Assembly: GCA_900768045.1 (NCBI GenBank)
Contig: CAAGBL010000032.1
Coordinates: forward strand, 1-37,341
Source of the DNA: an uncultured Alistipes sp.
Lineage (GTDB): Bacteria; Bacteroidota; Bacteroidia; Bacteroidales; Rikenellaceae
Length of the DNA stretch: 37,341 nucleotides
Direction: 5' to 3'
Shown: positions 7,122 through 16,180 of the stretch, piece by piece
How the letters are laid out: the number at the start of each line of letters is the position of its first letter
Position numbering within the stretch: position 1 is the first letter of the stretch
The notes under the pieces: generated by a model
The model's input: the letters and a program-made list of their open reading frames with translations, nothing else
The model's database searches: none
What the model was told of the DNA's origin: nothing
Program-made: the position numbers and the translations under genes

Positions 7122-8315
7122 TTACTCTACATATAGCAGATATTTACGTCTTTGCTCCTTAAAGCGTGCAACATCGTCGCTCCAGCGGGCCTTAATCTCT
7201 TGGGCCGAGTAGCCATCAATAATCATCTGACGAACATACTCCACGCCTATAAGCTTCTCAAACACAGGCTTAAAGAACTCATTGCCGAGGTTTAGATTAC
7301 GGTAGGCATCAACCAAATATTCGATATTCACGCCACTCTGCCACACCTCCTCATCGCTTACGCCACGCAGATCCACACCATAGCACTTTACGCCATTGTG
7401 GGGAGGTGTCTTAGAGCCAGCGTTAGGCTGAGGCGTAAAGCTAAAGTCGTAGCCCCGCATATCGGGGTGACCATAAATCTCGAAGGGGGCCTCCGTGCCA
7501 CGTCCCATGCTCAGCACCGTACCCTCAAACAAGCAAGTCGAAGGATAGAGATAAATGGAGTGTTGTGTAGGCAGGTTAGGCGATGGAGCAATGGGCAGCG
7601 TATAGTGCGTCGTATGGTCGTAGTTACGACACTTAACAACTCTTAGCTCCACAGGTTGTACCCACCCCTCGCCGAGCGCCATAGTGGCAATCTCGCCCAT
7701 AGTAAGGCCATGCACCACGGGGATAGGCAACCACCCCACGCCCGACTTATACTTCATATCGAGAATTGGGCCGTCGACATAGTGTCCGTTGGGATTAGGC
7801 CTATCCAGCACGATGACCATCTGACCGAAGTCGGCACATACCTCCATAATCTGGAGCATAGTTATATAATAGGTATAGAACCTAAGTCCCACATCCTGCA
7901 TATCCACAACAAGAACGTCGAACGAGCGCATAACATCGTCCGAGGGGCGCTTCTTATTTCCCGTATAGAGCGATAGAATAGGTACTCCCGTGCGCTCATC
8001 AACCGAATTTTTCACGATAGCACCCGCCTCAATAGAGCCACGGAAGCCATGCTCCGGAGCAAAGATACCCGCAAGTTGAACACCCTCACGATGCATCATA
8101 TCTACGATATGCTCCTCTGCGGAGAACATCGCCGTATGGTTTGCTAATACGGCCACTCGCCTACCTCGCAACAGAGGCATATATTGAGCTGTGTCAGTCG
8201 CTCCAACCAACACCTCGCCACGCATAGGCTGCTCGGCGCTCACATTAGCCTGAGCACGTCCGCCACACGACACCACAACGAGTGTTAGGAGCAATGCTTG
8301 AAATAGTCGTAACAT
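7122..8315 (-). CDS. namZ: Exo-beta-N-acetylmuramidase NamZ (DUF1343) lipoprotein
   Basis: NamZ-family enzymes release MurNAc from the non-reducing end of peptidoglycan fragments for cell-wall recycling. The 397-residue protein has the DUF1343 hallmarks: LLRGRRVAVLANHTA, FAPEHGFRG with a glutamate and histidine expected in the active site, VLVVDMQDVGLRFYTY, and LDRPNPNGHYVDGPIL. The signal ends VVVSC (C17), a lipobox, so it should be anchored in the envelope. It starts 3 bases after the prfB stop as the last gene of the DUF2723-cysS-prfB-namZ series. B. subtilis NamZ (YbbC) is the characterised relative. Confidence 0.9.
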   Translation of the reverse strand: MLRLFQALLLTLVVVSCGGRAQANVSAEQPMRGEVLVGATDTAQYMPLLRGRRVAVLANHTAMFSAEEHIVDMMHREGVQLAGIFAPEHGFRGSIEAGAIVKNSVDERTGVPILSLYTGNKKRPSDDVMRSFDVLVVDMQDVGLRFYTYYITMLQIMEVCADFGQMVIVLDRPNPNGHYVDGPILDMKYKSGVGWLPIPVVHGLTMGEIATMALGEGWVQPVELRVVKCRNYDHTTHYTLPIAPSPNLPTQHSIYLYPSTCLFEGTVLSMGRGTEAPFEIYGHPDMRGYDFSFTPQPNAGSKTPPHNGVKCYGVDLRGVSDEEVWQSGVNIEYLVDAYRNLNLGNEFFKPVFEKLIGVEYVRQMIIDGYSAQEIKARWSDDVARFKEQRRKYLLYVE

Positions 8316-8318
8316 GGC

Positions 8319-9419
8319 TTAGTATTGTAGTAAGTACTCCTTGATAAATCCGTCGAGGTCGCCGTCCATAACAGCATCGACATTCGATGTCTGATACCCC
8401 GTGCGGTGGTCCTTGACACGTCTATCGTCGAAGACGTAGCTTCGTATCTGCGAGCCCCACTCGATGCGCTTCTTCGCAGCCTCCAACGCCTGCTGCGTTG
8501 CCATACGCTTGTCGAGCTCACGCTGATAGAGCTTCGAACGCAATATTCGCATGGCATTCTCTCGGTTATTGAGCTGCGAGCGTGTCTCCATATTCTCGAT
8601 AAGAAACTCAACAGGCTCGCCCGTCTCGGCATCCTTGCCATGGTAGCGTAGGCGCACGGCAGTCTCCACCTTGTTTACATTCTGGCCACCTGCACCACTT
8701 GCACGGAATGTATCCCACTCGATGTCGGCTGGCGAGATATTAATCTCGATAGAGTCATCTACCGTTGGCGACACAAACACCGAAGTAAAGGTTGTCTGGC
8801 GCTTGTTGTTGGCATTGAATGGCGATAGACGCACCATGCGGTGTACGCCACTCTCGGAGCGTAGGTAGCCATAGGCATAGTCGCCCTCGAACTCCAAGGT
8901 GCACGACTTAACACCCACCTCGTCGCCCGCCTGATAGGCAACAACCTTCACATTGAAGCCATGAGCCTCGCCCCAGCGGGTGTACATGCGCATAAGCATC
9001 TGCGCCCAGTCCAACGCCTCGGTGCCACCAGCACCAGCATTAATATCCATGATAGCGCCGAGCTTATCCTCCTTGCCCGAGAGCATCTGCTTAAGCTCCA
9101 ATTTCTCGACAAGTTCCACGGCAGCAGCATACTGCTCCTCGGCCTCCGCCTCTGTCATAGCGCCCTCAGCCACAAAGTCAGCCACAAGCTCCAAGTCGCC
9201 CGCAACACGCTTAGCACTCTCCCACTCCTCGATTACCGCCTTAATGTCGGCAACCTTTTTTAGTTGCTTGCGTGCCTCGTCGGGGTTATCCCAGAATGTA
9301 GGCTCCTCGGTGCGCTCCTGCTCGTTTTGTAGGTCGATGCGTCGCTGCTCGATGTCTATCGACTGCTCGAGCTTCGCCACACGTGCCGTCAGCGAGTTTA
9401 TCTGTTCATTAGATACCAT
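8319..9419 (-). CDS. prfB: Peptide chain release factor 2
   Basis: RF2 ends translation at UGA and UAA. The 366-residue protein carries the stop-reading tripeptide SPF at 199-201 and the catalytic GGQ at 244-246 (GAGGQNVNK). The gene is one open frame from its ATG; the CUU-UGA programmed frameshift that autoregulates prfB in many bacteria is absent from its first codons. Its ATG overlaps the cysS stop codon as TAATG, suggesting coupled translation. Confidence 0.96.
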   Translation of the reverse strand: MVSNEQINSLTARVAKLEQSIDIEQRRIDLQNEQERTEEPTFWDNPDEARKQLKKVADIKAVIEEWESAKRVAGDLELVADFVAEGAMTEAEAEEQYAAAVELVEKLELKQMLSGKEDKLGAIMDINAGAGGTEALDWAQMLMRMYTRWGEAHGFNVKVVAYQAGDEVGVKSCTLEFEGDYAYGYLRSESGVHRMVRLSPFNANNKRQTTFTSVFVSPTVDDSIEINISPADIEWDTFRASGAGGQNVNKVETAVRLRYHGKDAETGEPVEFLIENMETRSQLNNRENAMRILRSKLYQRELDKRMATQQALEAAKKRIEWGSQIRSYVFDDRRVKDHRTGYQTSNVDAVMDGDLDGFIKEYLLQY

Positions 9420-10888
9420 TATTCTATCTCCCAGTCGAAACCATCTTTACGATCCTTGACACGAATTCCAATGGCTGTAAGGTTATCACGGATCTTATCC
9501 GATGTCGCCCAATCCTTATTAGCCTTAGCCTCCATACGCATAGTAAGGAGCATATCAACCAATGGCGATACCATATCCTTGCCACCAGCCTCAGCAGCCT
9601 TCTCGTTGCGTAGGCCAAGAATATCAAATACGTAGAGGTTGATAATAGACTTAAGGCGCTCGATATCCTCGGCTGTGAACGACTGCTGAGCATCAACCGC
9701 CTGGTTGATGATACGCACCCAGTCGAAGAGTGCCGAGATTACCATTGGCGAGTTAAGGTCGTCAGCCATAGCCTCAGCGCAGCGACGCTCAAGCTCCTCA
9801 ACATCGGCTGTCGACTTATCGGCAGGCTTGAGCTTACCCAACGCCTCGATACCCTTCATCAAGCGGTCGAGGCCCTTCTCTGCGGCCTGCAAAGCGTCGT
9901 TCGAGAAATCGAGTGTTGAGCGGTAGTGTGCCTGAAGCACAAAGAAACGAATGGTCATTGGTGAGTATGCCTGCTCAAGAATTGGGTGCGAGCCTGTGAA
10001 TAGCTGCTCGAGGGTGATGAAGTTACCCAACGACTTACCCATCTTCTGACCATTGATAGTAATCATGTTGTTATGCACCCAGTAGCGTGCTGAGTCCTTG
10101 CCGAGAGCCGCTGTCGACTGCGCAATCTCGCACTCGTGGTGTGGAAACATAAGATCCATACCGCCACCGTGGATATCGAACTGCTCGCCAAGGTACTTTG
10201 TGCTCATTGCCGAGCACTCCATGTGCCAACCTGGGAAGCCGTCGCTCCAAGGCGATGGCCAACGCATGATATGCTCAGGTGCCGCCTTCTTCCATAGGGC
10301 AAAGTCAAACGAGTGGTGCTTATCGCTCTGGCCGTCAAGCTCACGGGTGTTTGTCACAATATCATCGAGGTTACGGCCCGAGAGGCGACCATAGTGGAAG
10401 TCCTTGTTATACTTCTCAACGTCGAAATATATAGAGCCGTTAGACTCGTAGGCATAACCCGCATCGAGGATGCGCTGCACCATGGTAATCTGCTCGATAA
10501 TATGTCCTGAGGCATGTGGCTCGATAGATGGCGACTTTACGCCGAGCTCACGCATAGCATCGTGATAGCGCTCGGTGTAGTAGTGTGCAATCTCCATAGG
10601 CTCAAGCTGCTCGAGGCGTGCCTTCTTAGCAATCTTATCCTCGCCGTCGTCGGCATCCTGCTCGAGGTGACCTACATCGGTGATGTTACGCACGTAGCGC
10701 ACCTTATAACCCAACGACTGGAGGTAGCGGAACATAAGGTCGAAGGTAACAGCTGGACGAGCATGTCCAAGGTGCGGATCGCCATAAACAGTAGGGCCAC
10801 ACACATACATTCCCACATGCTCGGGGTTGATAGGCTCGAACACCTCTTTACGACGTGTGAGCGTGTTGTACAATTGAATCTTTTGCAT
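9419..10888 (-). CDS. cysS: Cysteinyl-tRNA synthetase
   Basis: This enzyme charges tRNA-Cys. The 489-residue class I synthetase has the zinc ligands C30, C225, H250 and E254, the HIGH-type motif HLGH at 39-42, and a KMSKS-type loop KMGKS at 282-286. Length is normal for the family (E. coli CysS is about 460). It starts 13 bases after the DUF2723 gene and its stop overlaps the prfB start. Confidence 0.97.
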   Translation of the reverse strand: MQKIQLYNTLTRRKEVFEPINPEHVGMYVCGPTVYGDPHLGHARPAVTFDLMFRYLQSLGYKVRYVRNITDVGHLEQDADDGEDKIAKKARLEQLEPMEIAHYYTERYHDAMRELGVKSPSIEPHASGHIIEQITMVQRILDAGYAYESNGSIYFDVEKYNKDFHYGRLSGRNLDDIVTNTRELDGQSDKHHSFDFALWKKAAPEHIMRWPSPWSDGFPGWHMECSAMSTKYLGEQFDIHGGGMDLMFPHHECEIAQSTAALGKDSARYWVHNNMITINGQKMGKSLGNFITLEQLFTGSHPILEQAYSPMTIRFFVLQAHYRSTLDFSNDALQAAEKGLDRLMKGIEALGKLKPADKSTADVEELERRCAEAMADDLNSPMVISALFDWVRIINQAVDAQQSFTAEDIERLKSIINLYVFDILGLRNEKAAEAGGKDMVSPLVDMLLTMRMEAKANKDWATSDKIRDNLTAIGIRVKDRKDGFDWEIE

Positions 10889-10901
10889 AGTTATATTGTT
10901 T

Positions 10902-13900
10902 TTATTCGTTTGCTATCTCGTTAATAATATCCTGAAGCTCTCGACGGCTAAGGAGCTTATCCATAACCTCAACATACTCGGCATCGACAACGCCCTCGCC
11001 TGTTAGGCGTGATGCTGGGAGGGTGCGATAAATCTCCACGACGTTGGCTATGTGCTGCTCCATAAGGCGCATATACGCATCGTTCGCATCGCCAGGCGTA
11101 AGTCGATTGACAAACGTAATGTAGTCCTTAGCAAGGCGGTCAAACGAGAGCTGATTAGCAACAAGCGCTCGGTCGGCTACGGGGTTAGCAACCCACTCGA
11201 AGCTACCAGAGTATATGTGGCTGAGGTTGACAACTTCGATAATGTCGAGCATTGTGTTGTATAGCTCCATGCTTATTGTTGGCGAGAGGCTCTCACGGGT
11301 GTTGTACTGCAAGTAGTAGTCAACCCACTCGCCACGCTCAACAAGATACTCAGCAGCGAGCACATCGCCCTTCTCGAACATGGCATCGGAACGCTCCGAC
11401 TCAGCATCGCTCTCAGAGAGGAGTCTATCGGCATCGACAGTGGATATCTCTCGGCTACGTGCTGTAGATTGCAGAGCAGCAGCAGTATCCGACAATGCAT
11501 TGAAGTATGAGAACTCGTCGCCATTGTCCTCGATATTTGGAGTCATACCGAGCTTCTCGCTCATTAGCGATATTGCCTCCTCAAGAGAAGTTATCGCATT
11601 GCCAAGATAGTGAAGACCGCCATAGTAGTAGCCACGAATATATGGCAGTAGTGCGCTGTGATTATATCCAACATGCTTAGGTGGCAACACTTCAAGGCCT
11701 CGATCCAAAAGGCGCTCAGCCATGGCTACACCCTCGTCGCTACCACGACGCAAGTATGCCGAGGCGATACGAGCAAAATTCTCACGTAGGCGTGACGATG
11801 CGAGGTTGTAGCGCACGAAGTAGTCGGCATATACACCCTCGTTTGTTAGGCCACCATAGCGCAATGGCTGGTTTAGCTCCTCACAGCCCTCGCCAAGATA
11901 CTGAGGTGCGAGCTTGTCTATATTCATGCTACCTACGTCCGAGCCCTTAATATATCGAGTCTTGATAGGCACAAAGAGGTAGCTGTAGCCATTGAAACGA
12001 GCATAGTCCACAATGCCATAGTCGCTAATCATAGATGTCTGTGTGAAGGCCAATGGTCGCTTCCAGTCGAAGTTAGCAAAGAGGTCGAGCATCATAAGGT
12101 GGTCACGAGTAATAACACTCTTATCGAGCTTAACACTCACTCTATCCACAATCATATCACGTTCGCTCTCATCAACAATCTTTGACTCGATAGCCGCATC
12201 CTTGTCAACAGGAATATAGTAGCCATCGGCAGCAAGGATATAGTCTGAGGTCTTACCGTCGATGTGGCTATCAACCTTTGCGCTGAGCTTACCTATCCAG
12301 CTATAACCCTCGGGCAGAGGCTCGCCCTCGGCCAAGATGCGAGGATTCTCGCCGTCGGTAGCCAAATACATAGCCTCGTCAGAGTTGAACAGAGCTATAA
12401 CCTCCTTAAGGTTAAGGCTGCCACTAAGCTGAGAGTTTAGCTCCCAGTAGCGAAGCATGGTGTCGTAGTCGGCCGAGAACTTCTCGTTGGCAGTGATGCC
12501 GTCTATAATGTTATAGGCTAAGACGTAGGACATTATAGCTTCATACTCCTGGTCGTTAGGCTCGAGCGCAGGGTTCTCATCGAACTTGCGTGCTATAGGC
12601 TCAAGCTGACGCACCTGATCCTCGGCCTGTAGGAGCATATCGTAGACATTGTAGAACGAGCCCTCAAAGCCACGCATGCGGTTATCCATGTCGTAGTAGC
12701 GGATATTATAGGTCTCCACACCCTCGATATAGCGACGCTTAGCACGCAAATCACGTGCGGTCTTAGTATCGAGCACCTCAGCAAGGTCGACAACCAAAAC
12801 CCAGTCGTTAACAAAGCTATACTTTGTCGAAGGAATGGTAAATGGCACACCGTCAGCATCGTTTGCTGCGAGCTTCATCTCGTCGATATACCACTCGCCA
12901 CCCAAGTACGACGAGTTCATGATGCGCACATCTCTACGCACACCCTCAACCTCCTGGCAATACCATAGCGGGAAGGTATCGTTATCGCCATAGTTTATGA
13001 TGATGCTATTTTCGGGCACTGTCTGAAGGTAGTTCCAGCCCATGTCGCGACCATAGTAGCGTCCCGAGCGGTCGTGGTCGTCCCAGTTCTCTGTGGCAAG
13101 CACCACGGGAACACTCGACGCAAGAAGCAATGTCACAACAACCGTAGTCATCGCTGCACGCTTAGGCTGTAGCTTGAGCCTACGCACAACATCCTCTGCC
13201 ATATCGGCAATAGCCAGCACACCCAAACCAATCCAGATGGAGAAGGCGTAGAAGGCTCCCGCATAGACATAGTCACGCTCACGAGGCTCATCAGGAGCTG
13301 TATTGAAGTATACAACCAAGGCTATACCCATCATCACAAACATAAGCATAACCACAAAGAAGTTACGCCAGTCACGATTGAGCTGATAGATTAGGCCCAT
13401 AAGACCGAGTAGTAGCGGCAGGAAGAAGTAGGTGTTATGCGCAGGATTGTTCGCCATTGTCGAGGGCAGATTCTTCTGCGTACCACAAAATATCTGATCT
13501 ATGAAGTTGATGCCCGATGTCCAACCGCCATGTAGATAGCGACCAAACTCATCTTTGGTCATCTGCGTATCGTCCTGACGGCCTACAAAGTTCCACATGA
13601 AGTAGCGCCAGAACATATCGCCCATCTGATAGCCAACAAAGTAGCGAATATCCTCCCAGGCTGAAGGCTCATACCACTCGCCAACGCCCTCGGCCGTACG
13701 TCTAACTGTAGGCTGTCTATTCTCTAACTCTACCCAGCCGCTCTCGTAGGCACTCTTACGCTGGAAGTACCACATACGAGGGAAGAGATGCATAGCCTCA
13801 CGAGGATATTCATATCCCTCGAAAATCTCACGCTCCTCATACTGCTTGGTATCAGGATTATACCATGTCATGATAGCCGAGTCGTACTCGCCAGGAAGAT

Positions 13901-15020
13901 ATGCATCTTCACTCTCGATATCGGGATTTGGCACAACTGGAGCAAGGGGCTGCGCAGAGTAGTAAGGACCACGGATTAGTGGACGCTGACCATACTGGTC
14001 ACGATTAAGCATGCTGAGCAGCGTATGGGGATTCCATGGGTTGTTGGAGTTCATCGGTGGATTGGCATTAGCACGCACAATGACCATGGCATACGACGAG
14101 AAGCCAATCAAAATTACCGTTAGGCACAACACCACAGCATTAGCAATGCGCTTTGAGTGGTTGTGGGTGTAGAGAATAAGGTAGCCCAATAGCACAAATA
14201 CCGCAACGAGATAGAGCATCATGCCAACATTTACGGGCAAGCCGAGGCTATTTACCGCAAACGTGTCGACGGCAGCGCCAAGGGCTACGGTATAAGGTAT
14301 GATAATACCATTTATTGCGCCGAGGATAACCATCGACACAAAGAGGGCAAGAATGATTTTTAGGAAGTAGTCCTTCGCAGTTTTGAACTCATACTGGCGG
14401 AAGAACCATATCATAACCAACGCTGGGATTGTCAGCAGGTTGAGGATATGCACACCTATCGACAAACCCATGAGGTAGGCGATAAGTATTATCCAACGCA
14501 TAGAGGTATGGCGCTCAGCGTTCTCCTCCCAGCGTAGCATAAGCCACACAACCAACGAAGTAAACATCGACGAGAGGGCATATACCTCGCCCTCGACAGC
14601 CGAGAACCAGAAGGTGTCTGTATAGGCATAAGCCAACGCTCCCACAGCACCAGCACCAAGGATTATGGCTATGCGCTCGAGACTTAAGTCACGCTGCTCA
14701 CGCGTTGTGATACGTCGAGCAAGGTGCGTGATGGTCCAAAACAGAAACAATATGCAGAAGCCACTTGCCACAGCATTGAGTGCATTAATCATCATCGGCA
14801 CATGCTCGGGCGACGGAGCAAGGAGTGATGCAAGACGAGCAAGCATCATGAAGAGTGGTGCTCCAGGGGGGTGTCCCACCTCCAACTTATACGATGTGGC
14901 GATAAACTCACTACAATCCCACAAGCTCGCAGTAGGCTCGATAGTGAGTATGTAGGAGAGTGTTGCAATGGCAAACACAGCCCAACCCACAATATTATTC
15001 CAACGCTTAAATAGTTCCAT
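10902..15020 (-). CDS. DUF2723 membrane glycosyltransferase, probable protein O-mannosyltransferase type
   Basis: The 1372-residue protein begins with a polytopic DUF2723 domain (residues about 10-310 and 530-650, many membrane helices). Near the first helix are the conserved acidic pair D35 and E38 in LWDCSEF and the loop GHPPGAPLF (49-57). This family includes the animal O-mannosyltransferase TMEM260, and in Bacteroidota it is associated with protein O-glycosylation on the periplasmic face. The large C-terminal half is soluble, with TPR-like helices around residues 1080-1160 (YYYGGLHYLGNAITSLEEAI). It heads the operon with cysS, prfB and namZ. Family assignment is firm; the sugar and acceptor are unknown. 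Confidence 0.88.
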   Translation of the reverse strand: MELFKRWNNIVGWAVFAIATLSYILTIEPTASLWDCSEFIATSYKLEVGHPPGAPLFMMLARLASLLAPSPEHVPMMINALNAVASGFCILFLFWTITHLARRITTREQRDLSLERIAIILGAGAVGALAYAYTDTFWFSAVEGEVYALSSMFTSLVVWLMLRWEENAERHTSMRWIILIAYLMGLSIGVHILNLLTIPALVMIWFFRQYEFKTAKDYFLKIILALFVSMVILGAINGIIIPYTVALGAAVDTFAVNSLGLPVNVGMMLYLVAVFVLLGYLILYTHNHSKRIANAVVLCLTVILIGFSSYAMVIVRANANPPMNSNNPWNPHTLLSMLNRDQYGQRPLIRGPYYSAQPLAPVVPNPDIESEDAYLPGEYDSAIMTWYNPDTKQYEEREIFEGYEYPREAMHLFPRMWYFQRKSAYESGWVELENRQPTVRRTAEGVGEWYEPSAWEDIRYFVGYQMGDMFWRYFMWNFVGRQDDTQMTKDEFGRYLHGGWTSGINFIDQIFCGTQKNLPSTMANNPAHNTYFFLPLLLGLMGLIYQLNRDWRNFFVVMLMFVMMGIALVVYFNTAPDEPRERDYVYAGAFYAFSIWIGLGVLAIADMAEDVVRRLKLQPKRAAMTTVVVTLLLASSVPVVLATENWDDHDRSGRYYGRDMGWNYLQTVPENSIIINYGDNDTFPLWYCQEVEGVRRDVRIMNSSYLGGEWYIDEMKLAANDADGVPFTIPSTKYSFVNDWVLVVDLAEVLDTKTARDLRAKRRYIEGVETYNIRYYDMDNRMRGFEGSFYNVYDMLLQAEDQVRQLEPIARKFDENPALEPNDQEYEAIMSYVLAYNIIDGITANEKFSADYDTMLRYWELNSQLSGSLNLKEVIALFNSDEAMYLATDGENPRILAEGEPLPEGYSWIGKLSAKVDSHIDGKTSDYILAADGYYIPVDKDAAIESKIVDESERDMIVDRVSVKLDKSVITRDHLMMLDLFANFDWKRPLAFTQTSMISDYGIVDYARFNGYSYLFVPIKTRYIKGSDVGSMNIDKLAPQYLGEGCEELNQPLRYGGLTNEGVYADYFVRYNLASSRLRENFARIASAYLRRGSDEGVAMAERLLDRGLEVLPPKHVGYNHSALLPYIRGYYYGGLHYLGNAITSLEEAISLMSEKLGMTPNIEDNGDEFSYFNALSDTAAALQSTARSREISTVDADRLLSESDAESERSDAMFEKGDVLAAEYLVERGEWVDYYLQYNTRESLSPTISMELYNTMLDIIEVVNLSHIYSGSFEWVANPVADRALVANQLSFDRLAKDYITFVNRLTPGDANDAYMRLMEQHIANVVEIYRTLPASRLTGEGVVDAEYVEVMDKLLSRRELQDIINEIANE

Positions 15021-15058
15021 ATTTAGTCTTTATTTTTCGTTTCGTCCGAATTAACTTG

Positions 15059-15066
15059 CAAATATA
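15059..15066 (-). promoter_or_regulatory. Possible -7 box for the DUF2723 operon
   Basis: TATATTTG on the minus strand lies about 40 bases upstream of the start codon and fits TAnnTTTG. No good TTG is seen at the expected -33 distance, so this is a weak call. Confidence 0.35.
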
Positions 15067-15139
15067 GTAATATTTGCCCGATAAACGAGCCTATACGACG
15101 AAAAATTGTTTCATAGAAACTATTTTACACCCAAAACAG

Positions 15140-15176
15140 AGTGTGGCTACCCTCGTTACTGGATAGCCACACTTTT
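15140..15176. terminator. Hairpin after queG, likely terminator
   Basis: AGTGTGGCTA (15140-15149) pairs perfectly with TAGCCACACT (15164-15173). On the minus strand, the direction of queG, the stem is followed by a T-rich but broken run (CTGTTTTG); on the plus strand by TTTT. It is therefore a plausible, not perfect, end for the queG transcript. Confidence 0.6.
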
Positions 15177-16085
15177 CTATTTTCCGATGTTATTCTTGAT
15201 TCTTTGAAGTCCGCTGCGTGTCATCGGAGTTGTTGAGGCAATGACCTCAAACTCCTCCTCGGTCATCGCTTGCCAACGTTCGGGAGTAAGCTCATAGGGA
15301 TTGATGCGAGGGTCAAACTTCGGGTTACTATGCAGTGGTGCGTGCTCATTAAATGGGCATACCGACTGGCAGGCATCGCAGCCAAAAATCCAGCCATCGA
15401 GCGAGATACTCTCATAGCACCCCTCACGCTCGATTGTGCGGCACGAAATGCAGCGTCGGGTATCTATGGTGCGGCTGTCCAAAATTGCACCATTTGGGCA
15501 CGCTTCAACACACCTACGGCAGCTACCACACCCAACACCCTCCATTGGCGTATCGTACTCATCTACAACATCATCTACAATCAACTCGCCGAGGTGCATC
15601 ATCGTTCCGAGCTTAGGATTTACCACCAACGACTGACGTCCTATCCACCCAAAACCAGCACGCACAGCGAGGCTCTTTTCGGCCACGGGAGCCGAATCGA
15701 CAAAGGCACGATATTTTAGCTCGGGGTAATGCATTTTTAGCTCCTCGGCAAGCTCCTTAAGCATCGCTTTTATTGTCACATGATAGTCGTCGTTGAGGGC
15801 ATACGAAGCGATCTTTGCGCCATAGCCCTCACTATAGCCACGACCATATTGCGACAGGTATGAGACGGCGCAGATGATTACACTATGCGAGTTTTCGACC
15901 AATTGTTGCGCATTAAAGCGCTTGTCGATGTTTCGTTCGAGGTACGATAGTGTCGAGTGGTTTCCCGCTAACAACCACTCCTCGAAGCGTTTACGCTCAT
16001 CAACAAGGGCCCGAGCAGGCACTACACCAACAAGGTCGAAGCCCACTTTTTTAGCAGTGTTTATTATGATTTTTTTGGTAATCAT
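15177..16085 (-). CDS. queG: Epoxyqueuosine reductase QueG
   Basis: QueG makes queuosine in tRNA by reducing epoxyqueuosine, using cobalamin and two [4Fe-4S] clusters. The protein has the N-terminal domain with FVDSAPVAEKSLA (the aspartate is the expected proton donor) and AGFGWIGR, then two cluster motifs: GCGSCRRCVEACP, and CISCRTIE with GCDACQSVCPFN. I chose the ATG at 16085 (302 residues); an upstream TTG at 16103 in the same frame would add six residues of no family character. It is shorter than E. coli QueG (379) because it lacks the C-terminal HEAT-like part. The B12 dependence is notable next to the B12 uptake operon. Confidence 0.95.
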   Translation of the reverse strand: MITKKIIINTAKKVGFDLVGVVPARALVDERKRFEEWLLAGNHSTLSYLERNIDKRFNAQQLVENSHSVIICAVSYLSQYGRGYSEGYGAKIASYALNDDYHVTIKAMLKELAEELKMHYPELKYRAFVDSAPVAEKSLAVRAGFGWIGRQSLVVNPKLGTMMHLGELIVDDVVDEYDTPMEGVGCGSCRRCVEACPNGAILDSRTIDTRRCISCRTIEREGCYESISLDGWIFGCDACQSVCPFNEHAPLHSNPKFDPRINPYELTPERWQAMTEEEFEVIASTTPMTRSGLQRIKNNIGK

Positions 16086-16180
16086 TGAAGAATTTTGCAA
16101 CAAAATTAATATTTTGTAAGAAATAATTGGTAACTTGCACCCGATTTTTGTAATATCTTTTCGTAAAACCGAACAATCCT

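Noticed and set aside
16086..16103. TTG start giving QueG six more residues
   Set aside because: The ATG at 16085 fits the family start; the extra residues are uncharged filler and TTG starts are rare here.
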